From Lactiplantibacillus brownii (lineage in GTDB: Bacteria > Bacillota > Bacilli > Lactobacillales > Lactobacillaceae), in assembly GCF_031085375.1 (NCBI RefSeq), contig NZ_JAVCWF010000001.1:1178001-1242000 (forward strand): a stretch of DNA of 64,000 nucleotides. The letters are read 5' to 3'. Below the pieces are notes generated by a model, which was not told the DNA's origin, searched no databases, and was given only the letters and a program-made list of their open reading frames with translations. This document shows, piece after piece, positions 27,018 through 35,664 of this stretch. How positions within the stretch are numbered: position 1 is the stretch's first letter; every line of letters starts with the position of its first letter. The position numbers were made by a program, and so were the translations under genes.

Positions 27018-27948
27018 GCAGAAACCTAAAAGCCCGCAAGCAAAACGCGATCTGACGGCTAAGGTGAAGTCTTTTGAATTAAAGAAGAATGATAAGTATT
27101 ATGCTTGGCTGTTTTTAGGACCATCAATTTTATTATTAGCGGTATTCGTGTTTTATCCAATGTTACGAACACTATATTTGAGTTTGTTCTTAACCGACAC
27201 ATTTGGTAAACCAACCGTTTTTGTTGGTTTAAAAAATTATGCCACTTTGCTTAAATCAGCGCCATATATGGCAAGTTTGAAAGCAACTGGAACCTATGTG
27301 GTCAGTGTTTCCGCATTCACAATTATTTTTGGGCTGTTACTGGCTGCTTTAGCCAATCAAAAATTGCGCGGTATTGGCTTTTTCCGTAATATTTTTACGG
27401 CCACGATGGGTGTCTCAGTATCAGTGTCCGCAGTTTTCTGGTTATTTATGTTTAATCCATCGATTGGGATCTTGAATAAAGTGGTAACTGCTTTTGGGGC
27501 CCATCCAATTAATTGGTTAACAACACCAGGTTGGGCGATGACCGCCGTGATTGCGACCACCGTTTGGATGCATTTAGGCTTTACTTTCTTGCTATTCTTT
27601 GGTGCTTTGCAAGCCGTGCCGAAAAGTTTATATGACGCCGCCGATGTGTCTGGGGCATCATCACGATATCAATTTTGGCATATTACTTTGCCGATGATTT
27701 CACCAACCATGTTTTTCGTGGCCGTGATTACACTGATTTCAGGTTTCAAGAGTTTTGGCTTGATTGATTTGATGACTGCTGGTGGCCCAACGAATGCGAC
27801 TAATTTATTGGTCTATCGGGTCTACCAAGATGCCTTCATGAATGGAAATTATGCCCAAGCTAGCACGGAAGCCATTGTGTTAACGATTATTATTGCAATT
27901 ATTACTTTTGTTCAATTTAAGCTCTTAGCAAAGCGGGTGAATTACTAA
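26992..27948 (+). CDS. ugpA: ABC transporter permease, UgpA type
   Basis: Inner-membrane permease of the CUT1 family, 318 aa with six helices. The EAA loop that docks the ATPase reads DAADVSGASSRYQFWHITLP. AAGGAGG at 26977-26983 sets the start at the ATG 26992, inside ugpC, so the two are translationally coupled. The N-terminal 35 residues are charged and cytoplasmic. Its stop shares one base with the ugpE start. Confidence 0.88.
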   Translation: MIESLPSTKQKPKSPQAKRDLTAKVKSFELKKNDKYYAWLFLGPSILLLAVFVFYPMLRTLYLSLFLTDTFGKPTVFVGLKNYATLLKSAPYMASLKATGTYVVSVSAFTIIFGLLLAALANQKLRGIGFFRNIFTATMGVSVSVSAVFWLFMFNPSIGILNKVVTAFGAHPINWLTTPGWAMTAVIATTVWMHLGFTFLLFFGALQAVPKSLYDAADVSGASSRYQFWHITLPMISPTMFFVAVITLISGFKSFGLIDLMTAGGPTNATNLLVYRVYQDAFMNGNYAQASTEAIVLTIIIAIITFVQFKLLAKRVNY

Positions 27949-28796
27949 TGGAAAATACCTTAGTGAAACAAGCTGCCAAGAAACGGCTCCTTGGTAACAC
28001 GTTCAAATATATCCTTTTAGCAATATTAGCTTTCATCGTTATTTTTCCGTTTGTTTTAGGTATCTGGACCAGCTTCTTACCTTCGATGGATATTGCCAAA
28101 GGAACTTTATGGGGTGGCGGGCAGTTGACGCTGCACAATTACGTCACCGCATTTACCCAAACAAAAATTTTACGATACCTTTTAAATAGTTTGGTGATTG
28201 CAACCTTGGTGACGATGGCTCATTTGTTCTTTTGCTCATTAGGAGCCTATGCCTTCGTTTTCCTAGATTTCAAATATCGCAATTTATTGTTTTACGTGGT
28301 TTTAGGAACCATGATGTTGCCATTTGAAGCAGAGGTGATCCCCAACTTTACGACCGTAAAAGTGTTAGGACTGTTAAATCATTATTCTGTAATGGTGATT
28401 CCATTCTTAACGTCGGCATTCGGGATTTTCATGTTACGACAAACTTTCAAACAAATTCCACGAGACTTGAAGGAAGCTGCTGATGTGGATGGCTTATCGC
28501 ATTGGCAATTTTATTGGAAAGTTGTCATGCCATATTCGAAAATTAGTTTATGTACATTGGCAGCCTACAGCTTCTTAGGGGCTTGGAATCAATATTTATG
28601 GCCAATGTTAACGACTTTTAGTGACCACTTAAGGCCCGTCCAAGATGGCTTGCGACAACTGCAATCAGAAGAAACTTTCAATGATTGGGGTATGGTACAA
28701 GCCAGTGCAGCAATTGTCGTTGTGCCAACGTTGATCGTGTTATATATCGGGCAACATTACTTCAAATCCGGTTTAAATGAGGGCTCAGTCAAATGA
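27948..28796 (+). CDS. ugpE: ABC transporter permease, UgpE type
   Basis: Second permease of the same importer, 282 aa, six helices, with the EAA loop EAADVDGLSHWQFYWKVVMP. The pair of permeases makes the channel for one ATPase dimer. Start and stop overlap the neighbours by 1 and 4 nt, which shows tight coupling. Confidence 0.88.
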   Translation: MENTLVKQAAKKRLLGNTFKYILLAILAFIVIFPFVLGIWTSFLPSMDIAKGTLWGGGQLTLHNYVTAFTQTKILRYLLNSLVIATLVTMAHLFFCSLGAYAFVFLDFKYRNLLFYVVLGTMMLPFEAEVIPNFTTVKVLGLLNHYSVMVIPFLTSAFGIFMLRQTFKQIPRDLKEAADVDGLSHWQFYWKVVMPYSKISLCTLAAYSFLGAWNQYLWPMLTTFSDHLRPVQDGLRQLQSEETFNDWGMVQASAAIVVVPTLIVLYIGQHYFKSGLNEGSVK

Positions 28797-30151
28797 AAAA
28801 ATTTAGTCAGTTATTTAAACGCTACTGGCAAGTTTTCAGTGCGGTTGGCGTCGTTATTATCATTGCTTTGGGTGTTTTTGGCTATTCTAAGTCACAAGTG
28901 CATGCGGCTTCGGGGCGGACACGGGTTGTATTTTGGCATGAAATGAAGGGACCAGGTCAAAAGAAACTGGTGACCTTTATTAATGAATTTAATAAATCCC
29001 AATCAAAATATGAAGTGGTGCCACAATTCCAAGGTAGCTATAACGCTGTCATTCAAAAAATCATGAATACACATGGTACGGATGCTTCACCAGCCATTTT
29101 CCAATCAATGGATATTTCAACAAGTCAGATGTACCATAGTGGTTTTACGGTACCAATGCAGAAATTCATCGATAAAGATAATTATGATATTTCGCAAATC
29201 GCTTCGGTTGCACGAGGTGTGGCAACACGTAATGGTCAGTTATTAGCAATGCCATTTAATACATCGCAAACGACTTTGTATTACAATGCGGGTCTACTGA
29301 AAAAGTATAATATTACACCACCACCAGTTAATCCAACCTATAGTGATATTACACGGGTTTCTAAACAACTATATGATCGTTCGAATCATAAAGTTAAAGG
29401 GATTAGTGTCGAAGCCTATTCTTGGTTATTCGAACAATTTCTTTCAAATGCTAACGAAGAATTTGCCAACAAGCATGATGGACATACTGGCATCTCAACG
29501 AAGGTGAACTTTACTGGGCCAACCGCAATCAAATCGATGACTTGGGTTCAAGATCGGGTTAAGTACGGTGATTTCATGAACTTCGGTTCGCATAAGAATG
29601 AAATGGCTGCTTTCCTATCTAACAAGTTGGGTATCTATATGCAGACTTCTGCTGATATGAGTGTTTTGGCCAAAGGTTTGGGTAAGAATTTAGGTGTGAC
29701 CTATTATCCACGGCCAGATGGTGTGAAAGCCAACGGTATCTCAGTTGGTGGGGCCTCACTCTGGATTTCAAATGATAAGTCGGAAGCTGTTCAACAAGGT
29801 GCTTGGGAATTCACGAAATTCTTGATTAATCCTAAGAACCAAGCTCGTTGGGAAAAGGCGACAGGTTACTTAGCCTTGAATAAGGATTCTGCCAATGAAC
29901 CTATCTTGAAACAATCCTATGAAAAGTTACCAATGCTCAAGGTTCCTAGTGATCAATTGAAGAGTGCCAAGGCCAATGACACGAATTCCGGGATCTTTGT
30001 GGATGGGGTAGTTGCGGCGCGGTCATTAATTCAAAATGCCATGCAACAAATTTATGCTGGCAAAGATGTTTATCAGTCATTGAAAACAGCTGAAAATTCT
30101 TACAATAAAGTGTTAGAATCAAACAATAAAGCCAATGGCTGGACGAAATAA
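28793..30151 (+). CDS. ugpB: ABC transporter substrate-binding protein, UgpB-like
   Basis: Extracellular solute-binding protein family 1, 452 aa. Mature part begins TRVVFWHEMKGPGQKKL, a typical start of the glycerol-3-phosphate/sugar-binding group, and ends with the helical region. The N-terminus has a basic start and a hydrophobic stretch (residues 15-32), but no lipobox cysteine: the cleavage region reads QVHAASG. So the protein is either released after signal peptidase I or kept by its uncleaved anchor, unlike most Gram-positive binding proteins. Confidence 0.88.
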   Translation: MKKFSQLFKRYWQVFSAVGVVIIIALGVFGYSKSQVHAASGRTRVVFWHEMKGPGQKKLVTFINEFNKSQSKYEVVPQFQGSYNAVIQKIMNTHGTDASPAIFQSMDISTSQMYHSGFTVPMQKFIDKDNYDISQIASVARGVATRNGQLLAMPFNTSQTTLYYNAGLLKKYNITPPPVNPTYSDITRVSKQLYDRSNHKVKGISVEAYSWLFEQFLSNANEEFANKHDGHTGISTKVNFTGPTAIKSMTWVQDRVKYGDFMNFGSHKNEMAAFLSNKLGIYMQTSADMSVLAKGLGKNLGVTYYPRPDGVKANGISVGGASLWISNDKSEAVQQGAWEFTKFLINPKNQARWEKATGYLALNKDSANEPILKQSYEKLPMLKVPSDQLKSAKANDTNSGIFVDGVVAARSLIQNAMQQIYAGKDVYQSLKTAENSYNKVLESNNKANGWTK

Positions 30152-30171
30152 GTGAAAAGAGTTGAAAGATA

Positions 30172-30858
30172 ATGACAAGTAAATCGTTAATTTACGGTCA
30201 TCGAGGGGTACCAGTGAAGTTTCCAGAAAATTCATTAGCTGGGTTTGCCTATGCGGTGAGTCAAAAGATTGATGGTTTGGAGTTTGATGTGCATTTGACG
30301 AAGGACAATGTCCCGGTGATCATGCACGATGAGAAACTTGATCGTACCACGGATGGGCAAGGGAAAATTTCTGAATATACCTATGCGGAATTACGTCAAT
30401 TTTCGTTGGCCAATGGTGAACCAGTTCCGGCACTGTCGGAATTATTGGACTTAGTAAGTGGTGAACCAGTGCACTTAAACTTGGAATTTAAGACAGATAA
30501 GCATTACTATCAGGGGATTGAACGAATTGTCTTGCGGTTAATTCAGCAAGCAGATCTTGTTTATCCAGTGGTCTTTTCATCGTTTAATTTGCATAGCCTA
30601 GAACGTGGCTACAAGATCGATCCGAGTCAAAAGTATGCGTTTCTTTCTTCGGCGCACATTGGTGACCCGGAAGGTTTCTGCGCGAGTGAACATTTGGAAG
30701 GCTTACACTTGGAACACTATCAAACGATGCCACACGTCTCTGAACGGGTCTGGACAGTCGATGATCCCGATGAAATGCGTCAATTGTTTGATAAACAAGT
30801 GAGTGCTGTGATTACGAACAATTTTGAATTAGCACGTGATGTGCGGGCTGTGAGCTAA
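30172..30858 (+). CDS. ugpQ: Glycerophosphodiester phosphodiesterase
   Basis: Hydrolyses glycerophosphodiesters to glycerol-3-phosphate and an alcohol. The 228-aa protein has the GDPD active-site words YGHRGVP, PENSLAGF, EFDVHLTKD, HDEKLDRTTDG and NLEFK. It has no signal peptide, so it acts inside the cell on what the adjacent importer brings in. That pairing suggests that deacylated phospholipids or teichoic-acid fragments are used as carbon or phosphate source. It ends the five-gene operon. Confidence 0.9.
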   Translation: MTSKSLIYGHRGVPVKFPENSLAGFAYAVSQKIDGLEFDVHLTKDNVPVIMHDEKLDRTTDGQGKISEYTYAELRQFSLANGEPVPALSELLDLVSGEPVHLNLEFKTDKHYYQGIERIVLRLIQQADLVYPVVFSSFNLHSLERGYKIDPSQKYAFLSSAHIGDPEGFCASEHLEGLHLEHYQTMPHVSERVWTVDDPDEMRQLFDKQVSAVITNNFELARDVRAVS

Positions 30859-30866
30859 GCTAGCCT

Positions 30867-30917
30867 AAAAAAAGTCCCACTGTTTACGGAATTTCCGTGA
30901 CAGTGGGACTTTTTTTG
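30867..30917. terminator. Strong bidirectional terminator after ugpQ
   Basis: A long stem AAAAAAAGTCCCACTGT / (A)CAGTGGGACTTTTTTT, with a further inner GGAAATTTCC-like pairing; T tracts on both strands serve ugpQ and the convergent kinase gene. Confidence 0.92.
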
Positions 30918-30919
30918 AG

Positions 30920-31567
30920 TTAAGCGTTCGCTGGTTTGCGAATCTTGCCGAGTTCAGCATCAATTTGAGCTAAGACAGCTTGTTGGTTTTCTGGCTTTTC
31001 CAAGTCATAGTGTTGTAAGTCAATCTTCATCTTTGGACTAGCATCATATTCCTTGAACCATTTACGATAAGCCGTCCACATTTTGTAGTAGTAAGATTCC
31101 AATTCGGGATTATTATCGAATTGTTCGTAATCACGACCACGTTTTTTGATACGATAAAGAATTGTATCAAAATCTGTTTCAGAATAAACCATCAAATCTG
31201 GCGCCTTTTTAGGCAATTCAGTTAATTCTGTCATCATGTTATCCAACAATTGTAGATAAACATTTAATTCAGTGTCTGAAATATTACCTTCAGCGTTGTT
31301 TTCTTTGGTAAAGAGGGCGTCTTCGTAAATCGAACGGTCGAGGACATTGTTGTCATCGGCCAAGGCCTTCTTGATCATTCCAAAACGTTTATTTAAAAAG
31401 TAAATTTGTAGTAGGAAACCGTAGTTTTTGGGATCCGAATAGTAAAGTGGCAAGACTGGATTGTCACCAACGGGTTCGTAAAATGCTTTTGTTCCAAGGT
31501 GGTCGGCAATTAAACCTGTTAAAGTAGTTTTGCCGACCCCAATCATTCCTGCTGTTATTATCACCAT
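30920..31567 (-). CDS. Deoxynucleoside kinase (dAK/dGK type)
   Basis: Phosphorylates deoxynucleosides for salvage; lactobacilli depend on it. The 215-aa protein has a P-loop GMIGVGKTTLT, the substrate motif LDRSIYED and the arginine-rich lid KKRGRDYEQ, typical of the dNK family (PF01712). AGAGGGGC lies before the ATG. It is the last chromosomal gene before the prophage; the integrase lies beyond its promoter region, so the prophage replaced its upstream neighbour but left the gene whole. Confidence 0.92.
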   Translation of the reverse strand: MVIITAGMIGVGKTTLTGLIADHLGTKAFYEPVGDNPVLPLYYSDPKNYGFLLQIYFLNKRFGMIKKALADDNNVLDRSIYEDALFTKENNAEGNISDTELNVYLQLLDNMMTELTELPKKAPDLMVYSETDFDTILYRIKKRGRDYEQFDNNPELESYYYKMWTAYRKWFKEYDASPKMKIDLQHYDLEKPENQQAVLAQIDAELGKIRKPANA

Positions 31568-31686
31568 GATAGCCCCTCTTTATAGAAAATTGCACTACAT
31601 ATTGTATAACAAAAAGGGCCTTTATACCATATATATCATGCGGTTTGATATCGAATTTTAATAATGTCCCACAAAACATCCCACAG
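31568..31686. other. Chromosome-prophage junction (attL region)
   Basis: This 119-nt stretch lies between the kinase start and the integrase stop. It must contain the kinase promoter and the left attachment site. The core cannot be defined because the right end of the prophage is outside the window. Confidence 0.5.
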
Positions 31687-32832
31687 TTAAAATCCGACAA
31701 TCTTATCAATCTTTAGCGCAATTTCGCTATCGCTTCCGTCTAAAGCGTGAGCGTAAATGCCTAAAGTGATATTTGCGTTTGAATGTCCCAGACGTTTAGC
31801 AACATCAACGGGGTTGATACCAGAGTTGAGCAAGTACGTTGCGTGAGTGTGACGTAGACAATGGACCACGTACTTGTATTTTTCAACACCGGCTTCTTCA
31901 AGCGCAATATGAAAATTATAGTCGACGGCTGCACTGGTTGCAAGCGAGTTATGTTTAGAAGACGTGAAAACGTAGTGATCAGGATCGAAAGACTGTGCGA
32001 ATTTTAAGCATAATTCTTTTTGGTGTAGCCTATAATGTTTGAGTTGCTTAGTCAGTGTAGCTGTCATCGCGATGGTCCGTGTACCAGCCGTAGTCTTGGT
32101 TGGTCCAACACCAAAGGATCCACGGGATTTGTTGATACGAACAGTCTCATTATGAAGATTGATGTCAGTCCAAGTTAGACCGAATGCTTCGCCTAGACGC
32201 ATTCCAGTCAACTCTAATAACATGAAGAGGGTTGTGTACTCTGGATCAAGTTTAGGCAGATGCTTATTGAATTTAGCCAAATCTTCTCTGCTTAGGGCTT
32301 TACGTGGCTCGGTTTTTGGAAACTTGATTCCTTTAAGCTTGTTTTTGGCTAAGATATCATTTTCAACGGCACAATTCATCAACGACATCATGATACGATT
32401 ATGATTTTCAACAGTGATGGGTGATAGTTTTAGCATTAATGGATCAATATATAGTCGTTGATACTTTATCCGAGTTAATTTTTCTAACTGTTCATTTCCC
32501 AGTAAAGGGATCACATATTTATTAAACGAATTCAGATAGTTCTTTTTGGTGCTTGGGCGCCAACGGAGTTTATTTTGTTCAATGAATTGTGCGACCCACT
32601 CTGAAACTTTCATGCTGGAGTCAACAATTTGCTGTACGTCATTATTTGCATACTTGATTTCTAATGCAAGCTCGGCCTTATAAGCTAGCAGCTCAGTCTT
32701 AAATCCACGTTCTTGTTTTTCTCGACGCTTACCGTTCAAATCATAGTAGGTGAAGCGAACGGCATATAAGGTACCTTTTTTAGCCACGTATGAATAGACA
32801 TTCTTATATTTATTTGATCTTTTTAATTTCAT
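31687..32832 (-). CDS. int: Phage integrase, tyrosine recombinase
   Basis: Integrates and (with a helper) excises the prophage. The 381-aa protein has an N-terminal arm-binding domain (YSYVAKKGTLYAVRFTYYD), a SAM-like core-binding domain (about 75-160), and the catalytic domain with R in TGMRLGEAFGL, HCLRHTHATYLL and the tyrosine in LGHSNANITLGIYAHAL. AAGGAG precedes the ATG. It points toward the attL side, as usual. Confidence 0.95.
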   Translation of the reverse strand: MKLKRSNKYKNVYSYVAKKGTLYAVRFTYYDLNGKRREKQERGFKTELLAYKAELALEIKYANNDVQQIVDSSMKVSEWVAQFIEQNKLRWRPSTKKNYLNSFNKYVIPLLGNEQLEKLTRIKYQRLYIDPLMLKLSPITVENHNRIMMSLMNCAVENDILAKNKLKGIKFPKTEPRKALSREDLAKFNKHLPKLDPEYTTLFMLLELTGMRLGEAFGLTWTDINLHNETVRINKSRGSFGVGPTKTTAGTRTIAMTATLTKQLKHYRLHQKELCLKFAQSFDPDHYVFTSSKHNSLATSAAVDYNFHIALEEAGVEKYKYVVHCLRHTHATYLLNSGINPVDVAKRLGHSNANITLGIYAHALDGSDSEIALKIDKIVGF

Positions 32833-32844
32833 TGTATTAGCTCC

Positions 32845-32874
32845 TTAATTGAGCGCGGGCAGCGTCAATTTAAG
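32845..32874. other. Hairpin with GCGGGCAGCG loop upstream of int
   Basis: CTTAATTGA and TCAATTTAAG pair around a loop containing GCGGGCAGCG. The same loop word, again on a stem, occurs at 37919-37965. A third similar word (TGCGGGCATC) is at 32884. A phage control site or integrase arm site is possible. Confidence 0.45.
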
Positions 32875-32946
32875 AAAGGGCTTGCGGGCATCACCTTCTT
32901 TCAGTATTAATTTAAGTAAATTGCTTGGCTCAATTTTTATTTCACA

Positions 32947-32955
32947 TGTTATAAT
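32947..32955 (+). promoter_or_regulatory. Extended -10 promoter for the 32994 gene
   Basis: TGTTATAAT is a perfect extended -10; TTGGCT 19 nt upstream is a weak -35. It reads away from int. Confidence 0.65.
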
Positions 32956-32993
32956 ACTCTTACGAAGTCAGTTAATTGTAGGAGGTGTAGACG

Positions 32994-33224
32994 ATGTTTA
33001 ACTTTGTAAGAGTCATTTCAAGGATTAATGTGGCAGTTACTGCTGTACCGAAAGTTGTTAAAGCTTTTTCCGTGAATCCCAAAAATATTAGAGGTTCTGA
33101 AAGCTCTGATCGTCGTTCTATCGCAAGTGATTGGCGAAAAATCGGACAAGATATGGAGCGAGGGTTAATTCAGTATGACAGAGAGCTTACCAGAAGAGCC
33201 AAAATCAGTGGCACAAACAAATAG
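32994..33224 (+). CDS. Small prophage protein of unknown function (76 aa)
   Basis: AGGAGGTG stands before the ATG. The protein begins with a hydrophobic stretch (FNFVRVISRINVAVTAVPKVV) followed by a basic, serine-rich tail; it may associate with the membrane. Its 3' end overlaps the next gene by 50 nt. I do not recognise it. Lying next to int under its own promoter and read against the lysogeny arm, it is probably a lysogenic-conversion gene. Confidence 0.6.
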   Translation: MFNFVRVISRINVAVTAVPKVVKAFSVNPKNIRGSESSDRRSIASDWRKIGQDMERGLIQYDRELTRRAKISGTNK

Positions 33225-33642
33225 TGCTGAAATCATTGACAGATTGCAAAATCTTCCACCACAAGAACGAGAAGATTTAATTGCAACTATGGAAATGTAT
33301 TCTGGTCCAATTCCACATCCAGATATTCTGAAGGGTTATCAAAACCTTTATCCTGAAGCCGCAAAGAGAATTATAGAGAATGGGTTACAGGAGTCGGAGC
33401 ATCGAAGAAATTTGGAGACTAAACGTCAAAAAAGACGTGGCCGTCTAGCGTATATATGCTTATGGGGCGGCTTGGTGATAATGACACTTTTTCTAGTGTT
33501 CTCATTTTATTTAATTTTAAATGGTCATCAGATTATTGGTTCCGTTTTTGCAGGAACCAGTTTCATAGTACTGATGGGGACTGTGTTTGATTTAGCAGCC
33601 AAGCTATCTGGCAATGATGACTTGCATTCAAATGATGATTAG
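33175..33642 (+). CDS. DUF2335 membrane protein
   Basis: A 155-aa protein of the DUF2335 type: a soluble N-terminal part with the family words SGPIPHPDILKGYQNLYP and AAKRIIENG, a basic coiled stretch (HRRNLETKRQKRRGR) and two membrane helices (about 93-115 and 121-142). The function of the family is unknown; members are frequent in prophages and accessory islands. It overlaps the previous small gene and shares its promoter, and a terminator follows, so the two form a small cassette beside int. Confidence 0.75.
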   Translation: MTESLPEEPKSVAQTNSAEIIDRLQNLPPQEREDLIATMEMYSGPIPHPDILKGYQNLYPEAAKRIIENGLQESEHRRNLETKRQKRRGRLAYICLWGGLVIMTLFLVFSFYLILNGHQIIGSVFAGTSFIVLMGTVFDLAAKLSGNDDLHSNDD

Positions 33643-33711
33643 ATTATTACAAATAAACAATTAAGTTATATATTATACTTATAAAGGGGTGCGGTTATCC
33701 CTTGTGTAGTT

Positions 33712-33751
33712 GGCACATTCCTAACTCTGGCGGGGGCGGGATGTGCTTTTT
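33712..33751 (+). terminator. Terminator of the DUF2335 cassette
   Basis: GCACATTCC pairs with GGGATGTGC and is followed by TTTTTATTTT. Confidence 0.75.
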
Positions 33752-33754
33752 ATT

Positions 33755-34582
33755 TTATAAATCTAATAATTGTGCCTTTTTTTTATCAAACTCATCTTGT
33801 GTAATTATTTCAGAGTCTAATAATTCCTTATATTGTTTGATTTCGTCTGCGACACTGGTGTCAGATGAACCCCCAATGTTATCTGAAACTGACTGTTGAT
33901 TGCGGCTGGCATCAATAATTCTGTCTAATAAAACAGATAATTCTTCAACTCGTTTCTGAGCACCTTGAGCTACCCATGAATCAGCTTTGGTTTTTGAATC
34001 AATAAACGAAAATTCAACAGATTGTCCGTCTGCTAAGTAAACGTTGACCCCAACACTAGAGACCTCACTATATCTTTTGCCACCAGTAACGGCACCTACG
34101 ATTGCACCAGCACCGCCAAAAAGAACGCCGCCAGTAAGTGCACGAGCTACTCCGTGATGTTTAGTCACTTCTTTGCCTTGAACATAAGGCCTATAGCTGG
34201 TGATGTCATAAAAATTCATTAACCGTTTTTTGCTGAGTATTGAAGGGCGAAGCATAAGCTTTTGTGATACGAAATCGGCTTCGATTCCATCAACTTTAAT
34301 GGCTCTCTCAGAAGAAAACTTAACTGGCTCAGGAATATCTTCTTCATCCTGACGTGCTATATCTGGATCAAATGTGGGCAATACAAAGTTATCCACTTTA
34401 TCTTTAACGGTACTAAGTGGCATAGAATTAAGCTTGAATTTCTCAGAGATAGTGGGTGGAATATGATACCCAAGTGATTGGAGAAGTTTATTCTCACAAG
34501 CTGCACAGATTATCCCTCCTTTAATTTTAAGTTTTGCATCGAAGAGAGCAATCTCGTTTCCACAGTTAGTACATGTGTTCAT
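33755..34582 (-). CDS. Zinc-ribbon protein with C-terminal SHOCT domain
   Basis: The 275-aa protein starts with a four-cysteine zinc ribbon (CTNC at 4-7 and CAAC about 32-35, DUF4428-like). The middle has a PH-like/bacterial domain with a glycine-rich hydrophobic loop (LTGGVLFGGAGAIVGAVTGGK), and the last 30 residues are a SHOCT motif (IKQYKELLDSEIITQDEFDKKK). SHOCT domains are short oligomerisation or interaction tails, often in membrane-linked or stress-related proteins. GGAGGTG precedes the ATG. It ends the leftward immunity arm and is probably non-essential phage cargo; its role is unknown. Confidence 0.75.
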   Translation of the reverse strand: MNTCTNCGNEIALFDAKLKIKGGIICAACENKLLQSLGYHIPPTISEKFKLNSMPLSTVKDKVDNFVLPTFDPDIARQDEEDIPEPVKFSSERAIKVDGIEADFVSQKLMLRPSILSKKRLMNFYDITSYRPYVQGKEVTKHHGVARALTGGVLFGGAGAIVGAVTGGKRYSEVSSVGVNVYLADGQSVEFSFIDSKTKADSWVAQGAQKRVEELSVLLDRIIDASRNQQSVSDNIGGSSDTSVADEIKQYKELLDSEIITQDEFDKKKAQLLDL

Positions 34583-34689
34583 GATGCACCTCCAAAATAA
34601 TTAGTTCCCCAAGTATCCCCACAGTGTACCTAATCTGCTCATATCCTCCTTTTGATATTCACCTTTTAACGACTTGAGCTTTGGTCAGA

Positions 34690-35664
34690 TTATCTATCAA
34701 ATATTTCCTTCCCATATTTTTGTACCATGTTTTTTCGCCATCCAGTGTAATCGATGTTGGACACTATCTCACCTTTACCAGTTTTAGGATTGCGCATCCA
34801 TCTTTCCTTCAGGTCGGGCAATCCGGCAATGTACGGATCTACCGTGCACCGACAGCCGTCATGAAAAGGTGGAAAATTCATTCCAAATTTGACACGAGAA
34901 GTTTGAAATATCTTTTGGTCCATTTCGCCGCATTTAGGGCAAGTTTTTTTGTCCAAAGTGGCACTGATTTGATATGCATCACTCTCACATTCTTTAAGTT
35001 CTATGAACATTTCTTTAGATATATTTGAGGAGGACCTAGAGCTTTTTAATTTTTGTTGTAATTCTGTTATTGTTGTACCTATCGCGTTAGGAACGTTGAT
35101 TATGCCATCTTTAGAGTTATGTTTGTGTGCCCAAGTAAGATTTCTATATTTATTTAGTAAGGCTTGACCATGGGGTGAAGCAACTAAATAGGTGTCTAAA
35201 ATTTTATCTGCATATTGTTCTGGTTTAAGTTGAGATTCAATCCTAGTTATAAGTTCTTGTTTTCTTCCTGAAACTGGTAGCTTATTTTCTCGTAATATTT
35301 CTTTAAGTTGTGGTACTAGTAGAGATTTTAGTGACTCTGATGGAGAACCTTTTTCTAGATACCCCGTACTAATTAGTTTTTTACGGTGTGTAGTAGGATC
35401 TATTCCGAATTCATATTTGAAATAGAGTGGTGGCAACGCGTTTATTGATTTATTATTTGACCACATCATAAGGATGATGTCACCAGGTAAGATATCAGAT
35501 TCGAGTGGAACAAGCAATTTCTTGTCTATATCGGTATCACCTAATGATACCAAAGGATTGACGGATTTTTCTGACTCGCTTTTGGTATCTGAGAGATTTT
35601 GAGATAATGTGTTTTTGTGTGGATGACCCCATAGCATTTTCTTAATAGTTTCAATGATCTTCAT
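34690..35664 (-). CDS. SAP-domain protein with C-terminal MuF (head morphogenesis)-like domain
   Basis: An unusual 324-aa fusion in the immunity arm. Residues 115-147 are a SAP/HeH-type DNA-binding helix pair (VPQLKEILRENKLPVSGRK). Residues 240-315 are a cysteine-containing domain (TCPKCGEMDQ, then HDGCRCTV, GLPDLKERWMRNPKTGKG) that matches the MuF capsid protein of this same prophage nearly word for word (TCTICGHLDG, HARCRCTT, DLPDVGERWMRDPETGKG). AAGGAGG before the ATG is strong and the start overlaps immA by 14 nt, so it is made with the repressor and protease. It could bind DNA and a capsid or a partner of MuF; a role in superinfection immunity is inference. Confidence 0.8.
   Translation of the reverse strand: MKIIETIKKMLWGHPHKNTLSQNLSDTKSESEKSVNPLVSLGDTDIDKKLLVPLESDILPGDIILMMWSNNKSINALPPLYFKYEFGIDPTTHRKKLISTGYLEKGSPSESLKSLLVPQLKEILRENKLPVSGRKQELITRIESQLKPEQYADKILDTYLVASPHGQALLNKYRNLTWAHKHNSKDGIINVPNAIGTTITELQQKLKSSRSSSNISKEMFIELKECESDAYQISATLDKKTCPKCGEMDQKIFQTSRVKFGMNFPPFHDGCRCTVDPYIAGLPDLKERWMRNPKTGKGEIVSNIDYTGWRKNMVQKYGKEIFDR

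Noticed and set aside
32840..33000. CRISPR array
   Set aside because: No regularly spaced direct repeats were found here or elsewhere; the only tandem repeats are within genes.
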